Shown: one piece after another, positions 25,401 to 39,530 of the stretch
Layout: each line of letters begins with the position of its first letter
Numbering within the stretch: the stretch's first letter is position 1
Source: Isoperla grammatica
Taxonomy: Eukaryota > Arthropoda > Insecta > Plecoptera > Perlodidae
Length of the DNA stretch: 64,000 nt
Direction: 5' to 3'
Assembly: GCA_945910005.1 (NCBI GenBank)
Contig: OX246749.1
Coordinates: 22,402,197-22,466,196 of the forward strand
Notes under the pieces: model-generated
Told to the model about the DNA's origin: nothing
Database searches by the model: none
What the model saw: only the letters and a program-made list of their open reading frames with translations
Position numbers and translations under genes: made by a program

Positions 25401-26700
25401 TGCAACATATGAAGACAACGCATGTTTCCTCGCTTGTGACGGTGACTGTACTTGATAAAGCCTGCGCTCAGTCAGTGACATGAGAGCAACTTCATGCATT
25501 ATATGAAGACAACGCATGTTCCTCGCTTGTGACGGTGACTGTACTTGATAAACCCAGCGCTAAGTCAATGACATGAAAGCAATTACATGCAACATATGAA
25601 GACAACGCATGTTTCCTCGCTTGTGAAGGTGACTGTACTTGATAAACCCTGCGCTAAGTCAGTGACATGAAAGCAACTACATGCAACATATGAAGACAAC
25701 GCATGTTTCCTCGCTTGTGACGGTGACTGTACTTGATAAACCCTGCGCTAAGTCAGTGACATGAGAGCAACTACATGCAACATATGAAGACAACGCATGT
25801 TTCCTTGCTTGTGACGGTGACTGTACGTGATAAACCCTACGCTAAGTCAGTGACATGAGAGCAACTACATGCAACATATGAAGACAACGCATGTTTCCTC
25901 GCTTGTGAAGGTGACTGTACTTGATAAACCCTGCGCTAAGTCAGTGACATGAGAGCAACTACATGCAACATATGAAGACAACGCATGTTTCCTCGCTTGT
26001 GAAAGTGACTGTACTTGATAAACCCTGCGCTAAGTCAGTGACATGAGAGCAACTACATGCAACATATGAAGACAACGCATGTTTCCTCGCTTGTGACGGT
26101 GACTGTACGTGATAAACCCTGCGCTTAGTCAGTGACATGAGAGCAACTACATGAAACATATGAAGACAACGCATGTTTCCTCGCTTGTGACGGTGACTGT
26201 ACTTGATAAACCCTGCGCTAAGTCCGTGACATGAGAGCAACTACATGCAACATATGAAGACAACGCATGTTTCCTACTTGTGACGGTGACTGTACGTGAT
26301 AAACCCTGCGCTAAGTCAGTGACATGAGAGCAACTACATGCAACATATGAAGACAACGCATGTTTCCTCGCTTGTGCAGGTGACTGTACTTGATAAACCC
26401 TGCGCTAAGTCAGTGACATGAGAGCAACTACATGCAACATATGAAGACAACGCATGTTTCCTCGCTTGTGAAGGTGACTGTACTTGATAAACCCTGCACT
26501 AAGTCAGTGACATGAGAGCAACTACATGCAACATATGAAGAAAACGCATGTTTTCTCGCTTCTGACGGTGACTGTACTTGATAAACCCTGCGCTAAGTCA
26601 GTGACATGAGAGCAACTACATGCAACATATGAAGACAACGCATGTTTTCTCGCTTGTGAAGGTGACTGTACTTGATAAACCCTGCGCTAAGTCAGTGACA
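22490..26700. repeat. Higher-order unit, diverged copy
   Basis: This corresponds to 39540-43750 at offset 17050, shifting to 17051 after a 1-bp deletion near 25042 (AGGAAACGC for AGGACAACGC). All major markers occur in the same order: GTTACCTCGCTGGG (22615), the ACTACAAGC and CCACTTCTTGAAC monomers, CTGGCTAAGTCTGTG, GAGCAGCTAC, GCATTATATG and CCCTACGCTAAG. It differs from the right-hand units at private sites such as AAACACTGCG (22743), GTGTCCTCG (22803), AAATTCTGCG (23211), GATTAACCC (23489) and ACCTTATGC (23709). It is therefore older or has been homogenised less. Confidence 0.85.
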
Positions 26701-28734
26701 TGAGAGCAACTACATGCAACATATGAAGACAACGCATGTTTCCTCGCTTGTGACGGTGACTGTACGTGATAAACCCCACGCGCTAAGTCAGTGACATGAG
26801 AGCAACTACATGCAACATATGAAGACAACGCATGTTTCCTCGCTTGTGACGGTGACTGTACTTGATAAACCCTGCGCTTAGTCAGTGACATGAGAGCAAC
26901 TACATGCAACATATTAGGACAACGCATGTTCCCTCGCTGGGAAGGTGACTGTACTTGATAAACCCTGCGCTAAGTCAGTGACATGAGAGCAACTACATGC
27001 AACATATGAAGACAACATATGTTCCCTCGCTTGTGACGGTGACTGTACTTGATAAACCCTGCGCTTTGTCAGTGACATGAGAGCAACTACATGCAACATA
27101 TGAGGACAACGCATGTTTCCTCGCTTGTGAAGGTTACTGTACTTGATAAACCCTGCGCTAAGTCAGTGACATGAAAGCAACTTCTTGAACATATTAGGAC
27201 AACGCATGTTTCCTCGCTTGTGAAGGTGACTGTACTTGATAAACCCTGCGCTAAGTCAGTGACATGAGAGCAACTACATGCAACATATGAAGACAACGCA
27301 TGTTTCCTCGCTTGTGACGGTGACTTTACTTGATAAACCCTGCGCTAAGTTAGTGACATGAGAGCAACTACATGCAACATATGAGGACAACGCATGTTTC
27401 CTCGCTTGTGACGGTGACTGTACTTGATAAACTCTGCGCTAAGTCAGTGCCATGAGAGCAACTTCATGCATTATATGAAGACAACGCATGTTTCCTCGCT
27501 TGTGACGGTGACTGTACTTGATAAACCCAGCGCTAAGTCAAAGACATGAAAGCAACTTCATGCAACATATGAAGACAACGCATGTATCCTCGCTTGTGAC
27601 GGTGACTGTACTAGATAAACCCTGCGCTAAGTCTTGACATAAGAGCAACTACATGCAACATATGAAGACAACGCATGTTTCCTCGCTTGTGAAGGTGACT
27701 GTACTTGATAAACCCTGCGCTAAGTCAGTGACATGAGAGCAACTACATGCAACATATGAAGACAACGCATGTTTCCTCGCTTGTGAAGGTGACTGTACTT
27801 GATAAACCCTGCACTTAGTCAGTGACATGAGAGCAACTACATGCAACATATGAATAAAACGCATGTTTCCTCGCTTGTGACGGTGACTGTACTTGATAAA
27901 CCCTGCGCTAAGTCAGTGACATGAGAGCAACTACATGCAACATATGAAGACAACGCATGTTTCCTCGCTTGTGAAGGTGACTGTACATGATAAACCCTTC
28001 GCTAAGTCAGTAACATGAGAGCAACTACATGCAACATATGAAGACAACGCATGTTTCCTCGCTTGTGAAGGTGACTGTACTTGATAAACCCTGCGCTAAG
28101 TCAGTGACATGAGAGCAACTACATGCAACATATTAGGACAACGCATGTTACCTCGCTGGGAAGGTGACTGTACTTGATAAACCCTGCGCTAAGTCAGTGA
28201 CATGAGAGCAACTACATGCGACATATGAAGACAACGCATGTTCCCTCGCTTGTGACGGTGACTGTACTTGATAAACCCTGCGCTAAGTCAGTGACATGAG
28301 AGCAACTATATGCAACATATGAGGACAACGCATGTTTCCTCGCTTGTGAAGGTGACTGTACTTGATAAACCCTGCACTAAGTCAGTGACATGAGAGCAAC
28401 TACATGCAACATATGAGGACAACGCATGTTTCCTCGCTTGTTACGGTGACTGTACTTGATAAACCCTGCGTTTAGTCAGTGACATGAGAGCAACTACAAG
28501 CAACATATGAAGACAACTCATGTTTCCTCGCTTGTGAAGGTGACTGTACTTGATAAAACCTGCGCTGAATCAGTGACATGAAAGCCACTTCTTGAACATA
28601 TTAGGACAACGCATGTTTCGTCGCTTGTGAAGGTGACTGTACTTGATAAACCCTGCGCTAAGTCAGTGACATGAGAGCAACTACATGCAACATATGAAGA
28701 CAACGCATGTTTCCTCGCTTGTGACGGTGACTGT

Positions 28735-30046
28735 ACTTGATAAACCCTGCGCTAAGTTAGTGACATGAGAGCAATTACATGCAACATATGAGGACAACGC
28801 ATGTTTCCTCGCTTGTTACGGTGACTGTACTTGATAAAACCTGCGTTTAGTCAGTGACATGAGAGCAACTACATGCAACATATGAGGACAACGCATGTTT
28901 CCTCGCTTGTTACGGTGACTGTACTTGATAAACCCTGCGTTTAGTCAGTGACATGAGAGCAACTACAAGCAACATATGAAGACAACTCATGTTTCCTCGC
29001 TTGTGAAGGTGACTGTACTTGATAAACCCTGCGCTAAATCAGTGACATGAAAGCCACTTCTTGAACATATTAGGACAACGCATGTTTTTCGCTTGTGAAG
29101 GTGACTGTACTTGATAAACCCTGCGCTAAGTCAGTGACATGAAAGCCACTTCTTAAACATATGAGGACAACGCATGTTTCCGCGCTTGTGAAGGTGACTG
29201 TACTTGATAAACCCTGCGCTAAGTCAGTAACATGAGAGCAACTTCATGCAACATATGAAGACAACGCATGTTTCCTCGCTTGTGACGGTGACTGTACTTG
29301 ATAAACCCTGCGCTATGTCAGTGACATGAGAGCAACTACATGCAACATATGAGGACAACGCATGTTTCCTCGCTTGTTACGGTGACTGTACTTGATAAAC
29401 CCTGCGTTTAGTCAGTGACATGAGAGCAACTACAAGCAACATATGAAGACAACTCATGTTTCCTCGCTTGTGAAGGTGACTGTACTTGATAAACCCTGCG
29501 CTAAGTCAGTGACATGAAAGCCACTTCTTGAACATATTAGGACAACGCATGTTTCCTCGCTTGTGAAGGTGACTGTACTTGATAAACCCTGCGCTAAGTC
29601 AGTGACATGAGAGCAACTACATGCAACATATGAAGACAACGCATGTTTCCTCGCTTGTAACGGTGACTGTACTTGATAAACCCTGCGCTAAGTTAGTGAC
29701 ATGAGAGCAACTACATGCAACATATGAAGACAACGCATGTTTCCTCGCTTGTGACGGTGACTGTACTTGATAAAGCCTGCGCTAAGTCAGTGACATGAGA
29801 GCAACTTCATGCATTATATGAAGACAACGCATGTTTCCTCGCTTGTGACGGTGACTGTACTTGATAAACCCAGCGCTAAGTCAATGACATGAAAGCAATT
29901 ACATGCAACATATGAAGACAACGCATGTTTCCTCGCTTGTGAAGGTGACTGTACTTGATAAACCCTGCGCTAAGTCAGTGACATGAAAGCAACTACATGC
30001 AACATATGAAGACAACGCATGTTTCCTCGCTTGTGACGGTGACTGT
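28735..30046. repeat. 1312-bp tandem duplication, first copy
   Basis: The first of two adjacent copies inside segmental duplication B copy 1. The GCTAAGTTAG monomer starts at 28749 here and at 30061 in the next copy, and the rare TTTCCGCGC monomer is at 29178 and 30490. 1312 bp is close to 14 monomers (1316). I noticed TTGTAACGG (29655) here against TTGTGACGG in the second copy as one difference. Boundaries are approximate because the repeat is in phase with the array. Confidence 0.82.
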
Positions 30047-31358
30047 ACTTGATAAACCCTGCGCTAAGTTAGTGACATGAGAGCAATTACATGCAACATA
30101 TGAGGACAACGCATGTTTCCTCGCTTGTTACGGTGACTGTACTTGATAAACCCTGCGTTTAGTCAGTGACATGAGAGCAACTACATGCAACATATGAGGA
30201 CAACGCATGTTTCCTCGCTTGTTACGGTGACTGTACTTGATAAACCCTGCGTTTAGTCAGTGACATGAGAGCAACTACAAGCAACATATGAAGACAACTC
30301 ATGTTTCCTCGCTTGTGAAGGTGACTGTACTTGATAAACCCTGCGCTAAATCAGTGACATGAAAGCCACTTCTTGAACATATTAGGACAACGCATGTTTT
30401 TCGCTTGTGAAGGTGACTGTACTTGATAAACCCTGCGCTAAGTCAGTGACATGAAAGCCACTTCTTAAACATATGAGGACAACGCATGTTTCCGCGCTTG
30501 TGAAGGTGACTGTACTTGATAAACCCTGCGCTAAGTCAGTAACATGAGAGCAACTTCATGCAACATATGAAGACAACGCATGTTTCCTCGCTTGTGACGG
30601 TGACTGTACTTGATAAACCCTGCGCTATGTCAGTGACATGAGAGCAACTACATGCAACATATGAGGACAACGCATGTTTCCTCGCTTGTTACGGTGACTG
30701 TACTTGATAAACCCTGCGTTTAGTCAGTGACATGAGAGCAACTACAAGCAACATATGAAGACAACTCATGTTTCCTCGCTTGTGAAGGTGACTGTACTTG
30801 ATAAACCCTGCGCTAAGTCAGTGACATGAAAGCCACTTCTTGAACATATTAGGACAACGCATGTTTCCTCGCTTGTGAAGGTGACTGTACTTGATAAACC
30901 CTGCGCTAAGTCAGTGACATGAGAGCAACTACATGCAACATATGAAGACAACGCATGTTTCCTCGCTTGTGACGGTGACTGTACTTGATAAACCCTGCGC
31001 TAAGTTAGTGACATGAGAGCAACTACATGCAACATATGAAGACAACGCATGTTTCCTCGCTTGTGACGGTGACTGTACTTGATAAAGCCTGCGCTAAGTC
31101 AGTGACATGAGAGCAACTTCATGCATTATATGAAGACAACGCATGTTTCCTCGCTTGTGACGGTGACTGTACTTGATAAACCCAGCGCTAAGTCAATGAC
31201 ATGAAAGCAATTACATGCAACATATGAAGACAACGCATGTTTCCTCGCTTGTGAAGGTGACTGTACTTGATAAACCCTGCGCTAAGTCAGTGACATGAAA
31301 GCAACTACATGCAACATATGAAGACAACGCATGTTTCCTCGCTTGTGACGGTGACTGT
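30047..31358. repeat. 1312-bp tandem duplication, second copy
   Basis: The second adjacent copy of 28735-30046, with the same marker order: two GTTACGG monomers, ACTACAAGC, CCACTTCTTGAAC, TTTCCGCGC, CTATGTCAG and the GCATTATATG monomer. The matching region in 53-61 kb has only one copy, so this expansion arose after the 8-kb duplication or was lost there. Confidence 0.82.
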
Positions 31359-34300
31359 ACTTGATAAACCCTGCGCTAAGTCAGTGACATGAGAGCAACT
31401 ACATGCAACATATGAAGACAACGCATGTTTCCTTGCTTGTGACGGTGACTGTACGTGATAAACCCTGCGCTAAGTCAGTGACATGAGAGCAACTACATGC
31501 AACATATGAAGACAACGCATGTTTCCTCGCTTGTGAAGGTGACTGTACTTGATAAACCCTGCGCTAAGTCAGTGACATGAGAGCAACTACATGCAACATA
31601 TGAAGACAACGCATGTTTCCTCGCTTGTGAAAGTGACTGTACTTGATAAACCCTGCGCTAAGTCAGTGACATGAGAGCAACTACATGCAACATATGAAGA
31701 CAACGCATGTTTCCTCGCTTGTGACGGTGACTGTACGTGATAAACCCTGCGCTTAGTCAGTGACATGAGAGCAACTACATGCAACATATGAAGACAACGC
31801 ATGTTTCCTCGCTTGTGACGGTGACTGTACTTGATAAACCCTGCGCTAAGTCAGTGACATGAGAGCAACTACATGCAACATATGAAGACAACGCATGTTT
31901 CCTCGCTTGTGAAGGTGACTGTACTTGATAAACCCTGCGCTAAGTCAGTGACATGAGAGCAACTACATGCAACATATGAAGACAACGCATGTTTCCTCGC
32001 TTGTGAAGGTGACTGTACTTGATAAACCCTGCACTAAGTCAGTGACATGAGAGCAACTACATGCAACATATGAAGAAAACGCATGTTTTCTCGCTTCTGA
32101 CGGTGACTGTACTTGATAAACCCTGCGCTAAGTCAGTGACATGAGAGCAACTACATGCAACATATGAAGACAACGCATGTTTTCTCGCTTGTGAAGGTGA
32201 CTGTACTTGATAAACCCTGCGCTAAGTCAGTGACATGAGAGCAACTACATGCAACATATGAAGACAACGCATGTTTCCTCGCTTGTGACGGTGACTGTAC
32301 GTGATAAACCCCACGCGCTAAGTCAGTGACATGAGAGCAACTACATGCAACATATGAAGACAACGCATGTTTTCTCGCTTCTGAAGGTGACTGTACTTGA
32401 TAAACCCTGCGCTAAGTCAGTGACATGAGAGCAACTACATGCAACATATGAAGACAACGCATGTTTCCTCGCTTTTGAAAGTGACTGTACTTGATAAACC
32501 CTGCGCTAAACAGTGACATGAGAGCAACTACATGCAACATATGAAGACAACGCATGTTTCCTCGCTTGTGACGGTGACTGTACTTGATAAACCCTGCGCT
32601 AAGTCAGTGACATGAGAGCAACTACATGCAACATATGAAGACAACGCATGTTTCCTCGCTTGTGAAGGTGACTGTACTTGATAAACCCTGCGCTAAGTCA
32701 GTGACATAAAAGCAACTACATGCAACATATGAAGACAACGCATGTTTTCTCGCTTGTGAAGGTGACTGTACTTGATAAACCCTGCGCTAAGTCAGTGACA
32801 TGAGAGCAACTACATGCAACTAATGAAGACAACGCATGTTTCTTCGCTTGTGAAGGTGACTGTACTTGATAAACCCTGCGCTAAGTCAGTGACATGAGAG
32901 CAACTACATGCAACATAAAAAGACAACGCATGTTTCCTCGCTAATGAAGGTGACTGTACTTGATAAACCCTGCGCTAAGTCAGTGACATGAAAGCCACTT
33001 CATGCAACATATTAGGACAACGCATGTTTCCTCGCTTGTGAAGGTGACTGTACTTGATAAACCCTGCACTAAGTCAGTGACATGAGAGCAACTAAATGCA
33101 ACATATGAAGACAACGCATGTTTCCTCGCTTGTGACGGTGACTGTACTTGATAAACCCTGCGCTAAGTCAGTGACATGAGAGCAACTACATGCAACATAT
33201 GAAGACAACGCATGTTTCCTCGCTTGTGAAGGTGACTGTACTTGATAAACCCTGCGCTTAGTCAGTGACATGAAAGCCACTTCTTGAACATATTAGGACA
33301 ACGCATGTTTCCTCGCTTGTGAAGGTGACTGTACTTGATAAACCCTGCGCTAAGTCAGTGACATGAGAGCAACTACATGCAACATATGAAGACAACGCAT
33401 GTTTCCTTGATTGTGAAGGTGACTGTACTTGATCAACCCTGCGCTTAGTCAGTGACATGAGAGCAACTACATGCAACATATGAAGACAACGCATGTTTCC
33501 TCGCTTGTGACGGTGACTGTACTTAATAAACCCTGCGCTAAGTCAGTGACATGAGAGCAACTTCATGCAACATATTAGGACAACGCATGTTTCCTCGCTG
33601 CGAAGGTGACTGTACCTGCGCTAAGTCAGTGACATGAGAGCAACAACATGCAACATATGAAGACAACGCATGTTTCCTCGCTTGTGACGGTGACTGTACT
33701 TGATAAACCCTGCGCTTAGTCAGTGACATGAGAGCAACAACATGCAACATATGAGGACAACGCATGTTTCCTCGCTTGTGACGGTGACTGTACTTGATAA
33801 ACCCTGCGCTAAGTCAGTGATATGAGAGCAACTACATGCAACATATGAAGACAACGTATGTTTCCTACTTGTGACGGTGACTGTACGTGATAAACCCTGC
33901 ATTAAGTCAGTGACATGAGAGCAACTACATGCAAGATATGAAGACAACGCATGTTTCCTCACTTGTGCAGGTGACTGTACTTGATAAACCCTGCGCTAAG
34001 TCAGTGACATGAGAGCAACTACATGCAACATATGAAGACAACGCATGTTTCCTCGCTTGTGAAAGTGACTGTACTTGATAAACCCTGCGCTAAGTCAGTG
34101 ACATGAAAGCAACTACATGCAACATATGAAGACAACGCATTTTTCCTCGCTTGTGACGGTGACTGTACTTGATAAACCCTGCGCTAAGTCAGTGACATGA
34201 GAGCAACTACATGCAACATATGAAGACAACGCATGTTTCCTCGCTTGTGAAGGTGACTGTACTTGATAAACCCTGCGCCGCTAAGTCAGTGACATGGTAG

Positions 34301-34824
34301 CAACTACATGCAACATATTAGGACAACGCATGTTTCCTCGCTTGTGAAGGTGACTGTACTTGATAAACCCTGCGCTAAGTCAGTGACATGAAAGCCACTT
34401 CTTAAACATATTAGGACAACGCATGTTTCCTTGCTTGTGAAGGTGACTGTACTTGATAAACCCTGCGCTAAGTCAGTGACATGAAAGACACTTCTTAAAC
34501 ATATGAGGACAATGCATGTTTCCTCGCTTGTGAAGGTGACTGTACTTGATAAAACCCTGCGCTTAGTCAGTGCATGAGATCAACTACATGCAACATATGA
34601 GGACAACGCATGTTTCCTCGCTTGTGAAGGTGACTGTACTTGATAAACCCTGCGCTAAGTCTGTGAAATGAGAGCAACTTCATGCAACATATGAAGACAA
34701 CGCATGTGTCCTCGCTTGTGACGGTGACTGTACTTGATAAACCCTGCGCTAAGTCAGTGACATGAAAGCCACTTCTTGAACATATTAGGACAACGCATGT
34801 TTCCTCGCTTGTGAAGGTGACTGT

Positions 34825-37800
34825 ACTTGATAAACCCTGCGCTAAGTCAGTGACGTGAGAGCAACTACATGCAACATATTAGGACAACGCATGTTTCCTC
34901 GCTGGGAAGGTGACTGTACCTGCGCTAAGTCAGTGACATGAGAGCAACTACATGCAACATATGAAGACAACGCATGTTTCCTCGCTTGTGAAGGTGATTG
35001 TACTTGATAAACCCTGCGCTAAGTCAGTGACATGAGAGCAACTACATGCAACATATGAAGACAACGCATGTTTCCTCGCTTGTGAAGGTGACTGTACTTG
35101 ATAAACCCTGCGCTAAGTCAGTGACATGAGAGCAACTACATGCAACATATGAAGAAAACGCATGTTTCCTACTTGTGACGGTGACTGTACGTGATAAACC
35201 CTGCGCTAAGTCAGTGACATGAGAGCAACTACATGCAACGTATGAAGACAACGCATGTTTCCTCGCTTGTGAAGGTGACTGTACTTGATAAACCCTGCGC
35301 TAAGTCAGTGACATGAGAGCAACTACATGCAACATATGAAGACAACGCAAGTTTCCTCGCTTGTGAAGGTGACTGTACTTGATAAACCCTGCACTAAGTC
35401 AGTGACATGAGAGCAACTACATGCAACATATGAAGAAAACGCATGTTTTCTCGCTTCTGACGGTGACTGTACTTGATAAACCCTGCGCTAAGTCAGTAAC
35501 ATGAGAGCAACTACATGCAACATATGAACACAACGCATGTTTTCTCGCTTGTGAAGGTGACTGTACTTGATAAACCCTGCGCTAAGTCAGTGACATGAGA
35601 GCAACTACATGCAACATATGAAGACAACGCATGTTTCCTCGCTTGTGAAGGTGACTGTACTTGATAAACCCTGCGCTAAGTCAGTGACATGAGAGCAACT
35701 ACATGCAACATATGAAGACAACGCATGTTTCCTAGCTTGTGAAAGTGACTGTACTTGATAAACCCTGCGCTAAACAGTGACATGAGAGCAACTACATGCA
35801 ACATATGAAGACAACGCATGTTTCCTCGCTTGTGACGGTGACTGTACTTGATAAACCCTGCGCTAAGTCAGTGACATGAGAGCAACTACATGCAACATAT
35901 GAAGACAACGCATGTTTCCTCGCTTGTGACGGTGACTGTACGTGATAAACCCTGCGCTAAGTCAGTGACATGAGAGCAACTACATGCAACATATGAAGAC
36001 AACGCATGTTTCCTCGCTTGTGAAGGTGACTGTTCTTGATAAACCCTGCGCTAAGTCAGTGACATGAGAGCAACTACATGCAACATATGAAGACAACGCA
36101 TGTTTCCTCGCTTGTGACGGTGACTGTACTTGATAAACCCTGCGCTAAGTCAGTGACATGAGAGCAACTACATGCAACATATGAAGACAACGCATGTTTC
36201 CTACTTGTGACGGTGACTGTACGTGATAAACCCTGCATTAAGTCAGTGACATGAGAGCAACTACATGCAACATATGAAGACAACGCATGTTTCCTCGCTT
36301 GTGCAGGTGACTGTACTTGATAAACCCTGCGCTAAGTCAGTGACATGAGAGCAACTTCATGCAACATATGAAGACAACGCATGTTTCCTCGCTTGTGAAA
36401 GTGACTGTACTTGATAAACCCATCGCTAAGTCAGTGACATGAGAGCAACTACATGCAACATATGAAGACAACGCATTTTTCCTCGCTTGTGACGGTGACT
36501 GTACTTGATAAACCCTGCGCTAAGTCAGTGACACGAGAGCAACTACATGCAACATATGAAGACAACGCATGTTTCCTCGCTTGTGAAGGTGACTGTACTT
36601 GATAAACCCTGCGCTAAGTCAGTGACATGAGAGCAACTACATGCAACATATGAAGACAACGCATGTTTCCTCGCTTGTGACGGTGACTGTACGTGATAAA
36701 CCCTGCGCTAAGTCAGTGACATGAGAGCAACTACATGCAACATATGAAGACAACGCATGTTTCCTTGCTTGTGAAGGTGACTGTACTTGATAAACCTTGC
36801 GCTAAGTCAGTGACATGAGAGCAACTACATGCAACATATGAAGACAACGCATGTTTCCTCGCTTGTGAAGGTGACTGTACTTGATAAACCCTGCACTAAG
36901 TCAGTGACATGAGAGCAACTACATGCAACATATGAAGACAACGCATGTTTCCTCGCTTGTGACGGTGACTGTACTTGATAAACCCTGCGCTAAGTCAGTG
37001 ACATGAGAGCAACTACATGCAACATATGAAGACAACGCATGTTTTCTCGCTTGTGAAGGTGACTGTACTTGATAAACCCTGCGCTAAGTCAATGACATGA
37101 GAGCAACTATATGCAACATATGAAGACAACGCATGTATCCTCGCTTGTGACGGTGACTGTACTTGATAAACCCTGCGCTAAGTCAGTGACATGAGAGCAA
37201 CTACATGAGACTAATGAAGACAACGCATGTTTCTTCGCTTGTGAAGGTGACTGTACTAGATAAACCCTGCGCTAAGTCATGACATAAGAGCAACTATATG
37301 CAACATATGAAGACAACGCATGTTTCCTCGCTTGTGACGGTGACTGTACTTGATTAACCCTTCGCTAAGTCAGTGACATGAGAGTAACTACATGCAACAT
37401 ATGAAGACAACGCATGTTTCCTCGCTTGTGAAGGTGACTGTACTTGATTAACCCTGCACTAAGTCAGTGACATAAGAGCAACTACATGCAACATATGAAG
37501 ACAACGCATGTTTCCTCGCTTGTGATGGTGACTGTACTTGATAAACCCTGCGCTAAGTCAGTGACATGAGAGCAACTACATGCAACATATGAAGACAACG
37601 CATGTTTCCTCGCTTGTGAAGGTGACTGTACTTGATAAACCCTGCGCTAAGTCAGTAACATGAGAGCAACTACATGCAACATATGAAGACAACGCATGTT
37701 TCCTCGCTTGTGATGGTGACTGTACTTGATAAACCCTGCGCTAAGTCAGTGACATGAGAGCAACTACATGCAACATATGAGGACAACGCATGTTTCCTCG

Positions 37801-38270
37801 CTTGTGAAGGTGACTGTACTTGATAAACCCTGCGCTAAGTCAGTGACATGAGAGCAACTACATGCAACATATGAAGACAACATATGTTTCCTCGCTTTTA
37901 AGGTGACTGTACTTGATAAACCATGCGCTAAGTCAGTGACATGAGAGCAACTACATGCAACATATGAAGACAACGCATGTTTCCTCGCTTGTGACGGTGA
38001 CTGTACTTGATAAACCCTGCGCTTAGTCAGTGACATGAGAGCAACTACATGCAACATATTAGGACAACGCATGTTCCCTCGCTGGGAAGCTGACTGTACT
38101 TGATAAACCCTGCGCTAAGTCAGTGACATGAGAGCAACTACATGCAACATATGAAGACAACATATGTTTCCTCGCTTGTGACGGTGACTGTACTTGATAA
38201 ACCCTGCGCTATGTCAGTGACATGAGAGCAACTACATGCAACATATGAGGACAACGCATGTTTCCTCGCT
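34825..38270. repeat. Satellite block resembling the left edge of the window
   Basis: This matches about 350-3890. The offset is 34475 until about 35.8 kb and 34381 from about 35.9 kb, a difference of exactly one 94-bp monomer. The missing monomer is the one carrying CTCGAATGTG near 1446. The 10-bp deletion monomer is present at 34916. From about 37860 the markers switch to those of 21.2-21.6 kb (GGGAAGCTGAC at 38087), so the block is itself a mosaic. Confidence 0.85.
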
Positions 38271-39530
38271 TGTGAAGATTACTGTACTTGATAATCCCTG
38301 CGCTAAGTCAGTGACATAAAAGCAACTTCTTGAACATATTAGGACAACGCATGTTTCCTCGCTTGTGAAGGTAACTGTACTTGATAAACCCTGGCTAAGT
38401 CTGTGAAATGAGAGCAACTTCATGCAACATATGAAGACAACGCATGTTTCCTCGCTTGTGAAGGTTACTGTACTCGATAAACCCTGCGCTAAGTCAGTGA
38501 CATGAGAGCAACTACATGCAACATATGAAGACAACGCATGTTTCCTCGCTTGTGAAGGTTACTGTACTCGATAAACCCTGCGCTAAGTCAGTGACATGAG
38601 AGCAACTACATGCAACATATGAAGACAACGCATGTTTCCTCGCTTGTGACGGTGACTGTACTTGATAAACCCTGCGCTAAGTCATTGACATGAGAGCAAC
38701 TACATGCAACATATTAGGACAACGCATGTTCCCTCGCTGGGAAGGTGACTGTACTTGATAAACCCTGCGCTAAGTCAGTGACATGAGAGCAGCTACATGC
38801 AACATATGAAGACAACGCATGTTTCCTCGCTTGTGACGGTGACTGTACTTGATAAACCCTGCGCTATGTCAGTGACATGAGAGCAACTACATGCAACATA
38901 TGAGGACAACGCATGTTTCCTCGCTTGTTACGTTGACTGTACTTGATAAACCCTGCGTTTAGTCAGTGACATGAGAGCAACTACAAGCAACATATGAAGA
39001 CAACTCATGTTTCCTCGCTTGTGAAGGTGACTGTACTTGATAAACCCTGCGCTAAGTCAGTGACATGAAAGCCACTTCTTGAACATATTAGGACAACGCA
39101 TGTTTCCTCGCTTGTGAAGGTGACTGTACTTGATAAACCCTGCGCTAAGTCAGTGACATGAGAGCAACTACATGCAACATATGAAGACAACGCATGTTTC
39201 CTCGCTTGTGACGGTGACTGTACTTGATAAACCCTGCGCTAAGTTAGTGACATGAGAGCAACTACATGCAACATATGAAGACAACGCATGTTTCCTCGCT
39301 TGTGACGGTGACTGTACTTGATAAAGCCTGCGCTAAGTCAGTGACATGAGAGCAACTTCATGCATTATATGAAGACAACGCATGTTCCTCGCTTGTGACG
39401 GTGACTGTACTTGATAAACCCAGCGCTAAGTCAATGACATGAAAGCAATTACATGCAACATATGAAGACAACGCATGTTTCCTCGCTTGTGAAGGTGACT
39501 GTACATGATAAACCCTGCGCTAAGTCAGTA
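38270..39530. repeat. Partial higher-order unit before the ordered array
   Basis: About 38360-39480 follows 41.55-42.66 kb at offset about 3185 (ACTACAAGC monomer 38980, CCACTTCTTGAAC 39069, GCATTATATG 39361). At about 39490 the sequence jumps to the GTACATGATAAACC monomer that precedes GTTACCTCGCTGGG, where the first complete 4218-bp unit starts. A truncated unit therefore sits directly left of the ordered array. Confidence 0.78.

Larger units (their letters stand above)
26600..34850. repeat. Segmental duplication B, copy 1
   Basis: This matches 53130-61270. The offset is 26520 up to about 29.28 kb and 26426 from about 30.77 kb. The net 94-bp change is explained by about 1218 bp missing here relative to copy 2, plus a 1312-bp tandem duplication here. 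Shared rare markers include CCCCACGCGC (26774/53294), the TTTCCGCGC monomer (29178/55698), ACTAAATGC, GATCAACCC, AGATATGAAG and GACATGGTAGC. No gene is present. Confidence 0.87.
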
